DNA of 5,342 nucleotides from Clostridiales bacterium (GCA_015058265.1 SVCR01000138.1:1-5342); one strand, 5' to 3'; positions 1-5,342 are shown, counted from the first letter of the stretch. The notes: a model not told the origin generated them from the letters alone. Translations and numbers: made by a program.

Positions 1-630
1 ATCGTCCATGACTATAATTCCAATCAGAACATATACGACAATATCTCAAAAGAAGCCGGGGATGCCTGGGAAGGGAATATTGATTTCGATGAACTGAGGA
101 AGACCAATCCTGATATCGTAGGGTGGCTTTATTATGAAGGCACCAAGATAGACTATCCTATAGTTCAGGGTCAGGATAATGAGAAATATCTTCATACCAT
201 GTTCGACGGAACATATTCCGGATTCGGAACACTCTTTGTAGACGCCATTACTGAGGATGCGTTCAATCAGTTCAATACTATCGTGTATGGTCACCATATG
301 CTGAACGGGTCGATGTTCGGTGATCTGAAGAAGCTCAAGGAGCCGGATTACTGCAAGGAACATCCTCAGTTCGAGCTGATCACTCCGGAAGGCAAGTATC
401 ATCTGCGAATATGGGCTTTCCTTAATGAACCGGCTGACAGTGCAGTCTACACGACGAACTTCCATGACAGAGATCAGATGCAGTCTTATCTGGATCTTAT
501 ATGGTCGATGGCACTGTACGGAACGTCGGTAGAAGTCACACCTGATGATAAGCTCGTAGTGCTGAGTACATGTGCATACGAGTATCAGGATGCGAGATAC
601 ATGGTTATATGCAAAATGGAACCATGGTAA
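1..630 (+). CDS. Class B sortase, 3' part (N-terminus outside window)
   Basis: Sortases of this class are membrane-anchored cysteine transpeptidases that join sorting-signal proteins to the cell wall or to pilin-like partners on the outer face of the membrane. The reading frame is open from base 1, so the visible 209 residues are the C-terminal part; the N-terminal membrane anchor is missing. An internal Met at 199 is not the start, because strongly family-like sequence (GWLYYEGTKIDYPIVQG) precedes it. The order of motifs fits SrtB: the DYPIVQG region, then VYGHHM with the likely catalytic His at bases 292-294, GSMFGDLKK, TPEGKYH, and VLSTCAYEYQDARYMV near the end. In the last motif the catalytic Cys is at 571-573 and the conserved Arg at 595-597. 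All three catalytic residues are therefore present and the enzyme looks intact. No sorting substrate is encoded nearby, so its target cannot be named. The stop TAA is at 628-630, with no convincing terminator after it. Confidence 0.93.
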   Translation: MVHDYNSNQNIYDNISKEAGDAWEGNIDFDELRKTNPDIVGWLYYEGTKIDYPIVQGQDNEKYLHTMFDGTYSGFGTLFVDAITEDAFNQFNTIVYGHHMLNGSMFGDLKKLKEPDYCKEHPQFELITPEGKYHLRIWAFLNEPADSAVYTTNFHDRDQMQSYLDLIWSMALYGTSVEVTPDDKLVVLSTCAYEYQDARYMVICKMEPW

Positions 631-651
631 CCGTGACAGATCCGATTGTTA

Positions 652-680
652 TAGATTGGATACCGATATAGTGATATAAT
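652..680 (+). promoter_or_regulatory. Probable extended -10 promoter for the phosphoribosyltransferase gene
   Basis: A perfect TATAAT lies at 675-680 and is preceded by TG one base upstream (672-673), giving the extended -10 motif TGnTATAAT. The -35 at a 17-base spacing (TAGATT, 652-657) is poor, which is common for extended -10 promoters. Transcription would start near 687, about 65 bases before the ATG at 752. Position and quality suggest that the phosphoribosyltransferase gene is transcribed separately from the sortase gene. This is inferred from sequence only. Confidence 0.6.
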
Positions 681-698
681 ATCTTTCGCAATTTGATT

Positions 699-730
699 AT
701 TGGCAATACAGATGCCAATGGACACTGGCA
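699..730 (+). repeat. Alternating inverted repeats in the 5' UTR (two exclusive hairpins or an operator)
   Basis: ATTGGCA at 699-705 and TGCCAAT at 713-719 form a perfect 7-base inverted repeat with a 7-base spacer. A second TGGCA at 726-730 can pair with the same central TGCCA (713-717) across an 8-base loop. The central arm can pair with only one partner at a time. The element lies between the predicted transcription start and the Shine-Dalgarno at 738-743, and no U-tract follows either stem, so it is not a terminator. It may be a regulatory RNA structure or a repressor-binding palindrome. No known motif was recognised. Confidence 0.4.
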
Positions 731-751
731 GGTACAGAAAGGAAGAAAACT

Positions 752-1300
752 ATGGATTACAAGATGACTATTGCCGGCCTTGAGAGAGAACTCCCGCTTT
801 GCAGGGTCACAGATGACCTGTATATCGCAGGCTTCATTATGTTCAACGATGTTGAGATAACGATCAAGGCTGCCGAAGAGCTGCTCAAACTCGCTCCGGA
901 TTTTGATGTTCTCATCACAGCTGAGAGCAAAGGCATCCCTCTTTGTTTTGAGATGGCAAGACAGTCGGGCAAACCATATATCACCGCTCGCAAGGGTGAG
1001 AAACTGTACATGCAGGATGTTGTCAAAGTGCAGGTGAATTCGATCACGACTGATCATATACAGACACTGTGCCTGGGCAGAGATGAAAGAAACGAGCTCG
1101 AGGGAAAGAAGGTCCTGATCGTAGATGATGTAATCAGCACAGGTGAGTCGATCGCAGCTCTCGAACAGCTTGTTGAGACTGTAGGCGGAAATGTCGTCGG
1201 AAAGTTCGCTGTTCTTGCTGAAGGTGAGGCTGCAGACAGGAAGGATATCGTATTCCTTGAATACCTGCCGCTCTTCAATTCGGATGGCACGCCGCAATAG
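752..1300 (+). CDS. Type I phosphoribosyltransferase, APRT-like
   Basis: A 182-residue protein of the type I phosphoribosyltransferase fold, which transfers ribose 5-phosphate from PRPP to a nitrogenous base in the cytoplasm. The PRPP-binding signature is clear at residues 121-133, VLIVDDVISTGES, with the Asp pair at 125-126. Upstream are TAESKGIPL (56-64) and an ARK motif (79-81) in the positions where adenine and xanthine phosphoribosyltransferases have comparable elements. The length fits that group. The N-terminal stretch with LPLCRVTDDLYIAGF is not the classical APRT hood, so adenine is a guess for the substrate. Xanthine/guanine salvage or a regulatory PRPP-sensing role is also possible. 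The start is supported by AAAGGA at 738-743, eight bases before the ATG. No strong terminator follows the stop; the next transcription unit begins with its own promoter about 70 bases later. Confidence 0.88.
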   Translation: MDYKMTIAGLERELPLCRVTDDLYIAGFIMFNDVEITIKAAEELLKLAPDFDVLITAESKGIPLCFEMARQSGKPYITARKGEKLYMQDVVKVQVNSITTDHIQTLCLGRDERNELEGKKVLIVDDVISTGESIAALEQLVETVGGNVVGKFAVLAEGEAADRKDIVFLEYLPLFNSDGTPQ

Positions 1301-1368
1301 GAAGCGATTTGTTCTGTAGATTATACACAATTTTGATCTTATAATTTGTATTTTCACAACAAAAAGCA

Positions 1369-1397
1369 TTGACACATAATCTTCACAATGTTATTAT
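1369..1397 (+). promoter_or_regulatory. Strong sigma-A type promoter of the liv leader and operon
   Basis: TTGACA (1369-1374, perfect -35) is followed after exactly 17 bases by TATTAT (1392-1397, one mismatch to TATAAT). Transcription would start near 1404, giving a leader of about 266 bases before livJ at 1670. It is the best promoter in the window and lies upstream of the leader peptide and attenuator, so regulation by premature termination is plausible. A nearby TATAAT at 1340-1345 lacks a good -35. Confidence 0.85.
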
Positions 1398-1429
1398 ACG
1401 CAATGTAGTTAGTACAAAAGGAGATCAAT

Positions 1430-1516
1430 ATGTTTTCAGCAACAAGTTCCATTCTTATTAGCATTATCGGCGTCCTTCTAGTCATTAGACTGGATGTGGA
1501 CGGATTTATGCTGTAG
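1430..1516 (+). CDS. Branched-chain amino acid leader peptide (28 aa)
   Basis: A 28-codon ORF, ATG at 1430 and TAG at 1514-1516, with an excellent Shine-Dalgarno AAAAGGAG (1416-1423) six bases upstream. It starts about 26 bases into the predicted transcript. Of its 28 residues 13 are branched-chain: five Ile, five Leu and three Val. They are concentrated in residues 8-19, ILISIIGVLLVI, where only Ser11 and Gly14 are not Ile, Leu or Val. Four of the five Ile codons are ATT, whereas livJ downstream uses ATC for 13 of its 15 Ile, so codon choice differs from the structural gene. The ORF is followed at once by competing antiterminator and terminator structures and then by a branched-chain amino acid transporter operon. 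This is the layout of a ribosome-stalling leader peptide whose translation, not its product, is the signal. A less likely alternative is a tiny single-span membrane protein, since residues 7-19 are hydrophobic. Confidence 0.85.
   Translation: MFSATSSILISIIGVLLVIRLDVDGFML
1466..1505 (+). promoter_or_regulatory. Leader hairpin over the Ile/Leu/Val codons (pause-type)
   Basis: Bases 1477-1483 pair with 1488-1494 (seven pairs including one U-G, ATTA loop). After a small internal loop, 1471-1475 pair with 1498-1502 (CGTCC with GGACG). Three more pairs are possible between 1466-1468 and 1503-1505. The stem covers the core of the regulatory codons, where an RNA polymerase pause hairpin would sit in a classical attenuator and where a translating ribosome would melt it. 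It does not overlap the antiterminator arm at 1510-1519, so any role in preventing antitermination without translation is unclear. Paired by eye. Confidence 0.5.
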
Positions 1517-1570
1517 GGCGGAACGAGCGTGAGATCGAATTGATCAGAATCAGGCTTGCAGGCCCGCAGC
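1510..1570 (+). promoter_or_regulatory. Predicted antiterminator pairing of the liv attenuator
   Basis: Bases 1510-1519 (GCTGTAGGGC) pair with 1562-1570 (GCCCGCAGC): nine pairs including one U-G, with a single bulged A at 1515. The right arm contains the whole 5' arm of the terminator (1562-1568), so the two structures cannot coexist. The left arm spans the last codons and the TAG stop of the leader peptide. A ribosome at the stop codon would cover it, while one stalled at the upstream Ile/Leu/Val codons would leave it free. This is the geometry expected for amino-acid-dependent attenuation. The pairing is visible in the sequence; the mechanism is inferred. Confidence 0.7.
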
Positions 1571-1588
1571 AATGCGGGCTTTACTTAT
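1560..1588 (+). terminator. Intrinsic terminator (attenuator) upstream of livJ
   Basis: The stem is GCCCGCA (1562-1568) with TGCGGGC (1573-1579), seven perfect pairs closed by a GCAA GNRA-type tetraloop. It can be extended by G1561-U1580 and A1560-U1581. It is followed by TTTACTTAT, with six T in nine, a moderate U-tract. It lies about 90 bases before livJ and 45 bases after the leader stop codon, so it would cut the transcript before the transporter genes. A GCCCG at 1589-1593 could also pair with CGGGC at 1575-1579 and weaken it. The remaining leader, 1594-1669, shows only the livJ ribosome binding site and no other convincing structure. Confidence 0.8.
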
Positions 1589-1669
1589 GCCCGGCAACCT
1601 ATTGGTAACTTATCAACTATTACTCCAGTCAACCGCAATTGAATCTTAGGTATTAGAAGGAGAAGAATT

Positions 1670-2857
1670 ATGAAGAACAAGAAATGGACTAAACTCTTAG
1701 TAGTGGCTCTGTCCTGCATGATGGTCTTTGCTATGACAGCATGCGGCGGCGGATCAAGTGAAGGCGGCGAAGAGGCTGCAGCAGGTGCAGGCACTCTCCA
1801 CCTCGGCGGCGTTGGCCCACTCACAGGACCGGCAGCTCTTTACGGAAATGCTGTTAAGAACGGAGCACAGCTCGCAGTTGACGAGATCAACGCAGCTAAT
1901 CCGGACGGCGTTCAGCTCGCATGGGATATGCAGGATGACGAGCACGATGCTGAGAAATCAGTAAACGCTTATAACAAGCTGGTAGATGACGGAATGCAGA
2001 TCCTGGTAGGAACCGTTACATCCGCTCCTTGTACAGCAGTAGCAGCAGAAGCATTTGCAAACAGAACATTCGCTCTGACACCATCCGCTTCAGCACCGGC
2101 TGTAACAGAAGGAAACGACAACGTATTCCAGCTCTGCTTCTCCGACCCTAACCAGGGAATCGCTTCCGCTGACTACATTGCCAAGAACTATCCGGATGCT
2201 ACTGTTGGCGTAATCTACAACAATGCTGATAACTACTCAACAGGTATCTATGATAAGTTCAAATCAGAATATGAAGGCGCAGGAAAGAAAATTGCTGCTG
2301 CAGAGGCATTCTCTGATGATGCTAACGCTGACTTCACAGCTCAGCTGAACAGCCTTAAGGATGCAGGCGTTGACCTGATCTTCCTGCCGATCTACTACAC
2401 ACCGGCTTCCAACATCATGACTCAGGCTAACAAGATGGGATATGAGCCAACATACTTCGGCGTTGACGGCATGGACGGAATCCTTGACCTTGAAGGATTC
2501 GACACATCCCTTGCAGAGGGCGTTCTGCTCCTGACTCCGTTCACACCTTACTCAGATGATGCTAAGGTTCAGGAATTCGTAAAGGCTTACGAAGATGCAT
2601 ACGGCGAGACTCCGATCCAGTTCGCAGCTGACGCTTATGACTGCGTATATGCTGTATATGACGCATTCCAGAAGACAGGTCTCGGTACAGATGCAAGCAT
2701 GGAAGATATCTGCGAAGCAATGATCCAGGTATTCACAGGCGGAGACTTCACAGCTTCCGGACTTACTGCTGAGACAATGACATGGAATGAAGCAGGCGAA
2801 GTTGATAAGACTCCTAAGGTCTGCGTAATCGAGGACGGCAAGTACGTTGAGAAATAG
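1670..2857 (+). CDS. livJ: Branched-chain amino acid ABC transporter substrate-binding lipoprotein
   Basis: A 395-residue extracytoplasmic solute-binding protein of the Leu/Ile/Val-binding family (Peripla_BP_6 type I fold). The N-terminus is a lipoprotein signal: basic MKNKK, a hydrophobic core, and the lipobox MTAC with Cys25 as the lipidated residue. A Gly/Ser/Glu/Ala-rich linker (26-41) then leads to the mature domain. Family hallmarks follow: GPLTGPAALYG (49-59), LAVDEINA (68-75), GTVTSAP, TPSASAPAVTEGNDNVFQ, and the second-lobe start YPDATVGVIYNN. The protein would capture branched-chain amino acids outside the membrane and deliver them to LivH/LivM. Related receptors bind other amino acids or amides, but the Ile/Leu/Val-rich leader upstream supports the branched-chain assignment. 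The start is fixed by AGAAGGAG at 1655-1662, seven bases before the ATG. Its strong site and first position suit the high level usual for binding proteins. Confidence 0.95.
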   Translation: MKNKKWTKLLVVALSCMMVFAMTACGGGSSEGGEEAAAGAGTLHLGGVGPLTGPAALYGNAVKNGAQLAVDEINAANPDGVQLAWDMQDDEHDAEKSVNAYNKLVDDGMQILVGTVTSAPCTAVAAEAFANRTFALTPSASAPAVTEGNDNVFQLCFSDPNQGIASADYIAKNYPDATVGVIYNNADNYSTGIYDKFKSEYEGAGKKIAAAEAFSDDANADFTAQLNSLKDAGVDLIFLPIYYTPASNIMTQANKMGYEPTYFGVDGMDGILDLEGFDTSLAEGVLLLTPFTPYSDDAKVQEFVKAYEDAYGETPIQFAADAYDCVYAVYDAFQKTGLGTDASMEDICEAMIQVFTGGDFTASGLTAETMTWNEAGEVDKTPKVCVIEDGKYVEK

Positions 2858-2900
2858 GCGGCCTTACGAGACTGATAGAGTATAGTTGTTAAACATGAAG

Positions 2901-2929
2901 GGGGTGCCGCATATTACATGTGGCACCCC
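2901..2929 (+). promoter_or_regulatory. Strong intercistronic hairpin between livJ and livH
   Basis: GGGGTGCCGCAT (2901-2912) pairs with ATGTGGCACCCC (2918-2929): twelve pairs including one G-U, with a five-base loop. No U-tract follows (CGTAACGCG), so it is a poor intrinsic terminator. A perfect 10-base palindrome, TAACGCGTTA (2931-2940), comes right after it, six bases ahead of the livH ribosome binding site. A hairpin after the binding-protein gene commonly protects the upstream mRNA from 3' exonucleases or lets only part of the transcription continue, so that LivJ is made in excess over the permeases. That role is inferred here. Confidence 0.7.
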
Positions 2930-2957
2930 GTAACGCGTTAAATATAAGGAAATAATT

Positions 2958-3842
2958 ATGAGCTTTTTAAACAGTTTGATATCGGGTCTGAGCCTCGGAA
3001 GCGTATATGCTATCATAGCTCTCGGATATACCATGGTATACGGAATATCCAAGATGCTTAACTTCGCTCACGGTGACGTTATCATGGTCGGAGGGTATGT
3101 TTCTTTCATCCTGACGATGTACGTCGGCATGAACGGATGGATAGCTCTGCTCATTGCTATGGCAGCATGCACACTGCTGGGTATTTTGATCGAAAGACTC
3201 GCATACAGGCCTCTCAGGGGGACAGGTTCTCTAGCTGTACTGATCACTGCTATCGGTGTTTCATACTTCCTTCAGAACGCTGCTCTGTTGATATGGGGCG
3301 CGAATCCAAGGGTTTTCACAAGCCTGTTCCACGGCATGAATACTATCCATGCAGGAGGCGGACAGCTTACGATAACTCCTGAGTCGCTTTTTACTATCGT
3401 CGCTAATATCATAATCATGATAGCGCTCACACTTTTCGTAGGAAAGACCAAAGCCGGAAAGGCTATGCGTGCCGTATCGGAGGATAACGGCGCAGCACAG
3501 CTGATGGGCATCAATGTCAACCAGTCCATATCTCTGACATTTGCTATCGGTTCAGGCCTTGCCGCTGTTGCAGGAGTACTGATGTGCTCAGCTTATCCGG
3601 TACTGATGCCGACTACAGGTGCTATGCCGGGAATCAAAGCGTTTACTGCAGCTGTATTCGGCGGGATCGGGTCCATACCTGGTGCAATGATCGGAGGTCT
3701 GATACTCGGTATCATTGAGATCATGTCAAGAGCGTATATTTCGACGGAATTATCAGATGCCATTGTTTTCGCATGCCTGATCATAGTTCTTCTGGTCAAG
3801 CCGACAGGCCTGCTCGGGAAGAAGATCAACGAGAAAGTGTAG
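2958..3842 (+). CDS. livH: Branched-chain amino acid ABC transporter permease LivH
   Basis: A 294-residue integral membrane protein, full length for LivH, with about eight hydrophobic segments. Diagnostic stretches are ALGYTMVYGISKMLNFAHGD near the N-terminus (about residues 21-40), LIERLAYRPLRG (around 76-87), and the cytoplasmic coupling region GKAMRAVSEDNGAAQLMGIN from residue 167, which should contact the ATPase subunits. GIKAFTAAVFGGIGSIPGAMIGG near the C-terminus is also typical. With LivM it forms the transmembrane channel for branched-chain amino acids. The start ATG follows AAGGA (2946-2950) at a seven-base spacing, and it lies about 100 bases after livJ, beyond the intercistronic hairpin. 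It depends on the promoter upstream of the leader, since no separate promoter is evident. Confidence 0.96.
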   Translation: MSFLNSLISGLSLGSVYAIIALGYTMVYGISKMLNFAHGDVIMVGGYVSFILTMYVGMNGWIALLIAMAACTLLGILIERLAYRPLRGTGSLAVLITAIGVSYFLQNAALLIWGANPRVFTSLFHGMNTIHAGGGQLTITPESLFTIVANIIIMIALTLFVGKTKAGKAMRAVSEDNGAAQLMGINVNQSISLTFAIGSGLAAVAGVLMCSAYPVLMPTTGAMPGIKAFTAAVFGGIGSIPGAMIGGLILGIIEIMSRAYISTELSDAIVFACLIIVLLVKPTGLLGKKINEKV

Positions 3843-3849
3843 GTGAGCC

Positions 3850-4983
3850 ATGGCAGACAGATTATTTAAATCGATCAAGACCAGAGGTCTCAAAGGCGCA
3901 GTAAAGGGCAGCGAGTACAGAAAAGAGGCAATGATAGCCTATGGCATTCTGATCGTAGGGTATATCCTTCTTCAGCTTGGTGCCATGACCGGAATCATCG
4001 GAAGAAACCTGCAGGGGCAGTTCGTTCCGATCTGTGTATATGTATCTCTGGCGATATCCCTCAACCTCGTAGTAGGAATATCCGGCGAGCTCTCACTCGG
4101 ACATGCAGGTTTCATGGCGGTCGGAGCATTTACAGGTATTCTTGTAACAAGAGTTCTTGAGCCGAGCATTTCGTTCGGGCCTCTGAGACTGATAATTGCT
4201 CTGCTGGCTGCAGCCTTGATGGCAAGTATAGCCGGATTCATTATCGGGATACCTATTCTCGGTCTGCGAGGCGACTATCTTGCGATTGTTACATTGGCGT
4301 TCGGCGAGATCGTAAGGAATTTCATGAATGTCCTGTACTTTGGCTTCGATGCTGACGGAAAACTGAGATTTGCCTTCAATCACACCATCGAAGGCGTTGA
4401 TAATGCAGGGAGGATCATCACCGGAGCTATCGGAGCTACCGGAGTTACTAAACTCGCGACGTTTACATCTGCTATTCTGGTCACCGCTTTTACCCTCTTT
4501 GTGGTTCTCAATCTCAAGAACTCCAAGCAGGGAAGAGCTATCATGGCGATCAGAGACAACAGGATCGCAGGAGAATCAATAGGGCTGAATGTCAAGAAGT
4601 ATAAGCTCATGGCATTCGTCATCAGTGCTGCTCTTGCCGGCATGGCAGGCTGCATGTTCGGTCAGAACTACAGTACTCTGGCTCCTGTCAAATTCAACTT
4701 CAACACATCAGTACTCATTCTGGTATTCGTTGTACTCGGCGGTATCGGTAACATCTGGGGCGGAATGATAGCTGCAGCTCTTCTGACTGTGCTTCCGGAA
4801 GCTCTCAGACAGTTTGCTGATTACAGAATGCTGACTTATGCAGTAGTACTTATCGTAGTAATGATCTGCACTTATAATCCTACGATCAAGGCAAGAGTCG
4901 GAATGATCACCGATAAGTTCAAACGCAATAAGAAAGATGACGGCAAGAAGCGAGCCGGAAAAGCCGGAAAGGGGGTGGCATAG
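3850..4983 (+). CDS. livM: Branched-chain amino acid ABC transporter permease LivM
   Basis: A 377-residue polytopic membrane protein, the second permease of the complex. Family motifs in order: LNLVVGISGELSLGHAGFMA from about residue 70, GIPILGLRGDYLAIVTLAFGE near 133-153, the ATPase-coupling segment GRAIMAIRDNRIAGESIGLN from residue 228, and VVLGGIGNIWGGMIAAALLT near the C-terminus. A hydrophilic N-terminus of about 27 residues precedes the first membrane segment. The protein ends in a strongly basic tail: residues 356-377 contain ten Lys/Arg and only two Asp. It starts seven bases after the livH stop. AGGTGAG (3841-3847) overlaps that stop but sits only two bases from the ATG, an unusually tight spacing, so translational coupling to livH is likely. 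The next in-frame ATG, codon 28, is a possible but less favoured start. Confidence 0.95.
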   Translation: MADRLFKSIKTRGLKGAVKGSEYRKEAMIAYGILIVGYILLQLGAMTGIIGRNLQGQFVPICVYVSLAISLNLVVGISGELSLGHAGFMAVGAFTGILVTRVLEPSISFGPLRLIIALLAAALMASIAGFIIGIPILGLRGDYLAIVTLAFGEIVRNFMNVLYFGFDADGKLRFAFNHTIEGVDNAGRIITGAIGATGVTKLATFTSAILVTAFTLFVVLNLKNSKQGRAIMAIRDNRIAGESIGLNVKKYKLMAFVISAALAGMAGCMFGQNYSTLAPVKFNFNTSVLILVFVVLGGIGNIWGGMIAAALLTVLPEALRQFADYRMLTYAVVLIVVMICTYNPTIKARVGMITDKFKRNKKDDGKKRAGKAGKGVA

Positions 4984-5342
4984 ATGGCAGAGAAAAAAGA
5001 TCTGCGTGATGACATCCTTGAAATGGAAACAACTGATACCGGTCATGCCTATGAAAACAGACAGGAGATCTACTACAACGACAACGTTGGAGGAAGAGCT
5101 GTATTCGTAGATGCTAAGGAGCATTACTCTCCTGATGAGCCGACAGTTACAGAGACTATTCTCCAGGACAGAGATAAGGACAAGACCCCTATCCTCGAGG
5201 TCAAGGGACTTGGTATTGATTTCGGAGGACTTACTGCGGTAGATGATTTCAGCATCGCTATAGGAAGGACCGAGATCGCAGGACTTATCGGACCTAACGG
5301 AGCCGGCAAGACTACGATCTTCAACATGCTCACTAAAGTATA
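4984..5342 (+). CDS. livG: Branched-chain amino acid ABC transporter ATPase LivG, 5' part, with N-terminal extension
   Basis: The first 119 codons of the ATP-binding subunit that powers LivH/LivM; the gene runs off the window. The ABC domain begins at about residue 69 (PILEVKGLGIDFGGLTAVDDF), the usual LivG start, and reaches the Walker A motif GPNGAGKTT at residues 103-111. The signature motif, Walker B and H-loop lie beyond the edge. The first 68 or so residues are an extra, hydrophilic, acidic segment (18 Asp/Glu against 9 Lys/Arg) not present in ordinary LivG proteins. It is not an annotation artefact of start choice: between Met14 and the Walker A motif there is no in-frame ATG, GTG or TTG. 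The ATG directly abuts the livM stop, with GGGGGTGG (4971-4978) five bases upstream, indicating tight coupling. Confidence 0.93.
   Translation, partial: MAEKKDLRDDILEMETTDTGHAYENRQEIYYNDNVGGRAVFVDAKEHYSPDEPTVTETILQDRDKDKTPILEVKGLGIDFGGLTAVDDFSIAIGRTEIAGLIGPNGAGKTTIFNMLTKV

Noticed and set aside
640..661. Hairpin ATCCGAT/ATTGGAT after the sortase stop as a terminator
   Set aside because: The stem is AT-rich with a wobble and an eight-base loop, has no U-tract after it, and overlaps the presumed -35 region of the next gene.
1329..1343. Possible CodY box (AATTTTGATCTTATA) upstream of the liv promoter
   Set aside because: Only 9 of 15 positions match AATTTTCWGAAAATT and the right half-site is lost; this is expected by chance in AT-rich intergenic DNA.
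1340..1345. TATAAT as an alternative -10 for the liv transcript
   Set aside because: There is no acceptable -35 at 16-18 bases and no TG extension; the TTGACA-17-TATTAT promoter just downstream is far better.
1346..1359. Inverted repeat TTGT-N6-ACAA about ten bases upstream of the liv -35
   Set aside because: Four-base arms in AT-rich sequence are too short to support an operator call.
605..1375. Long minus-strand ORF of 256 codons opposite the phosphoribosyltransferase gene
   Set aside because: It lies over a well-supported plus-strand gene, has no recognisable motif, and is a shadow of that gene's codon pattern. The same holds for the minus-strand ORF at 4708-5124 opposite livM/livG.
1515..1529. 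AGGGCGGAACGAGCG, resembling the T-box consensus AGGGTGGNACCGCG ahead of a terminator in a branched-chain amino acid leader
   Set aside because: The bulge that must pair with the tRNA NCCA end needs TGGN, and here it is CGGA. The match fails after the AC. Only about 110 bases precede it, and they are occupied by a translated ORF with its own ribosome binding site, with no recognisable Stem I. The leader-peptide model explains the same bases better.

Overview
The window reads as chromosomal DNA from a low-to-moderate GC Gram-positive anaerobe of the Clostridia/Eubacteriales type. The evidence is a class B sortase, strong AAGGAG-type ribosome binding sites, a lipoprotein-anchored ABC binding protein, and consensus sigma-A promoters. 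The family-level placement is an inference; no rRNA or taxonomic marker is present.

Layout, all on the + strand: (1) 1-630, the 3' part of a class B sortase gene whose start lies outside the window. (2) 631-751, a short gap with an extended -10 promoter and three TGGCA/TGCCA arms that can form two mutually exclusive hairpins. (3) 752-1300, an APRT-like type I phosphoribosyltransferase. (4) 1301-1669, a 369-base region without a conventional gene. It holds a near-consensus promoter (TTGACA-17-TATTAT), a 28-codon leader peptide gene with its own Shine-Dalgarno and 13 Ile/Leu/Val codons, and a GC-rich terminator. An antiterminator pairing that includes the leader stop codon competes with that terminator. 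(5) 1670-5342, a branched-chain amino acid ABC transporter operon: livJ (lipoprotein), a 12-bp intercistronic hairpin, livH and livM (permeases), and the start of livG (ATPase), which runs off the window. A livF gene would be expected next.

The most interesting part is region 4. It has the complete architecture of ribosome-mediated transcription attenuation. When charged Ile/Leu/Val tRNAs are scarce, a ribosome stalled in the leader leaves 1510-1519 free to pair with 1562-1570 and block the terminator. When they are plentiful, the ribosome reaches the stop codon, masks 1510-1519, and the terminator forms ahead of livJ. Control of a branched-chain amino acid uptake operon by such a leader peptide is notable in a clostridial-type genome, where T-boxes and CodY are the usual devices. 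LivG also carries an unusual acidic N-terminal extension of about 68 residues, and LivM ends in a strongly basic tail.

All base pairings and alignments were made by eye. No folding energies or database searches were run.
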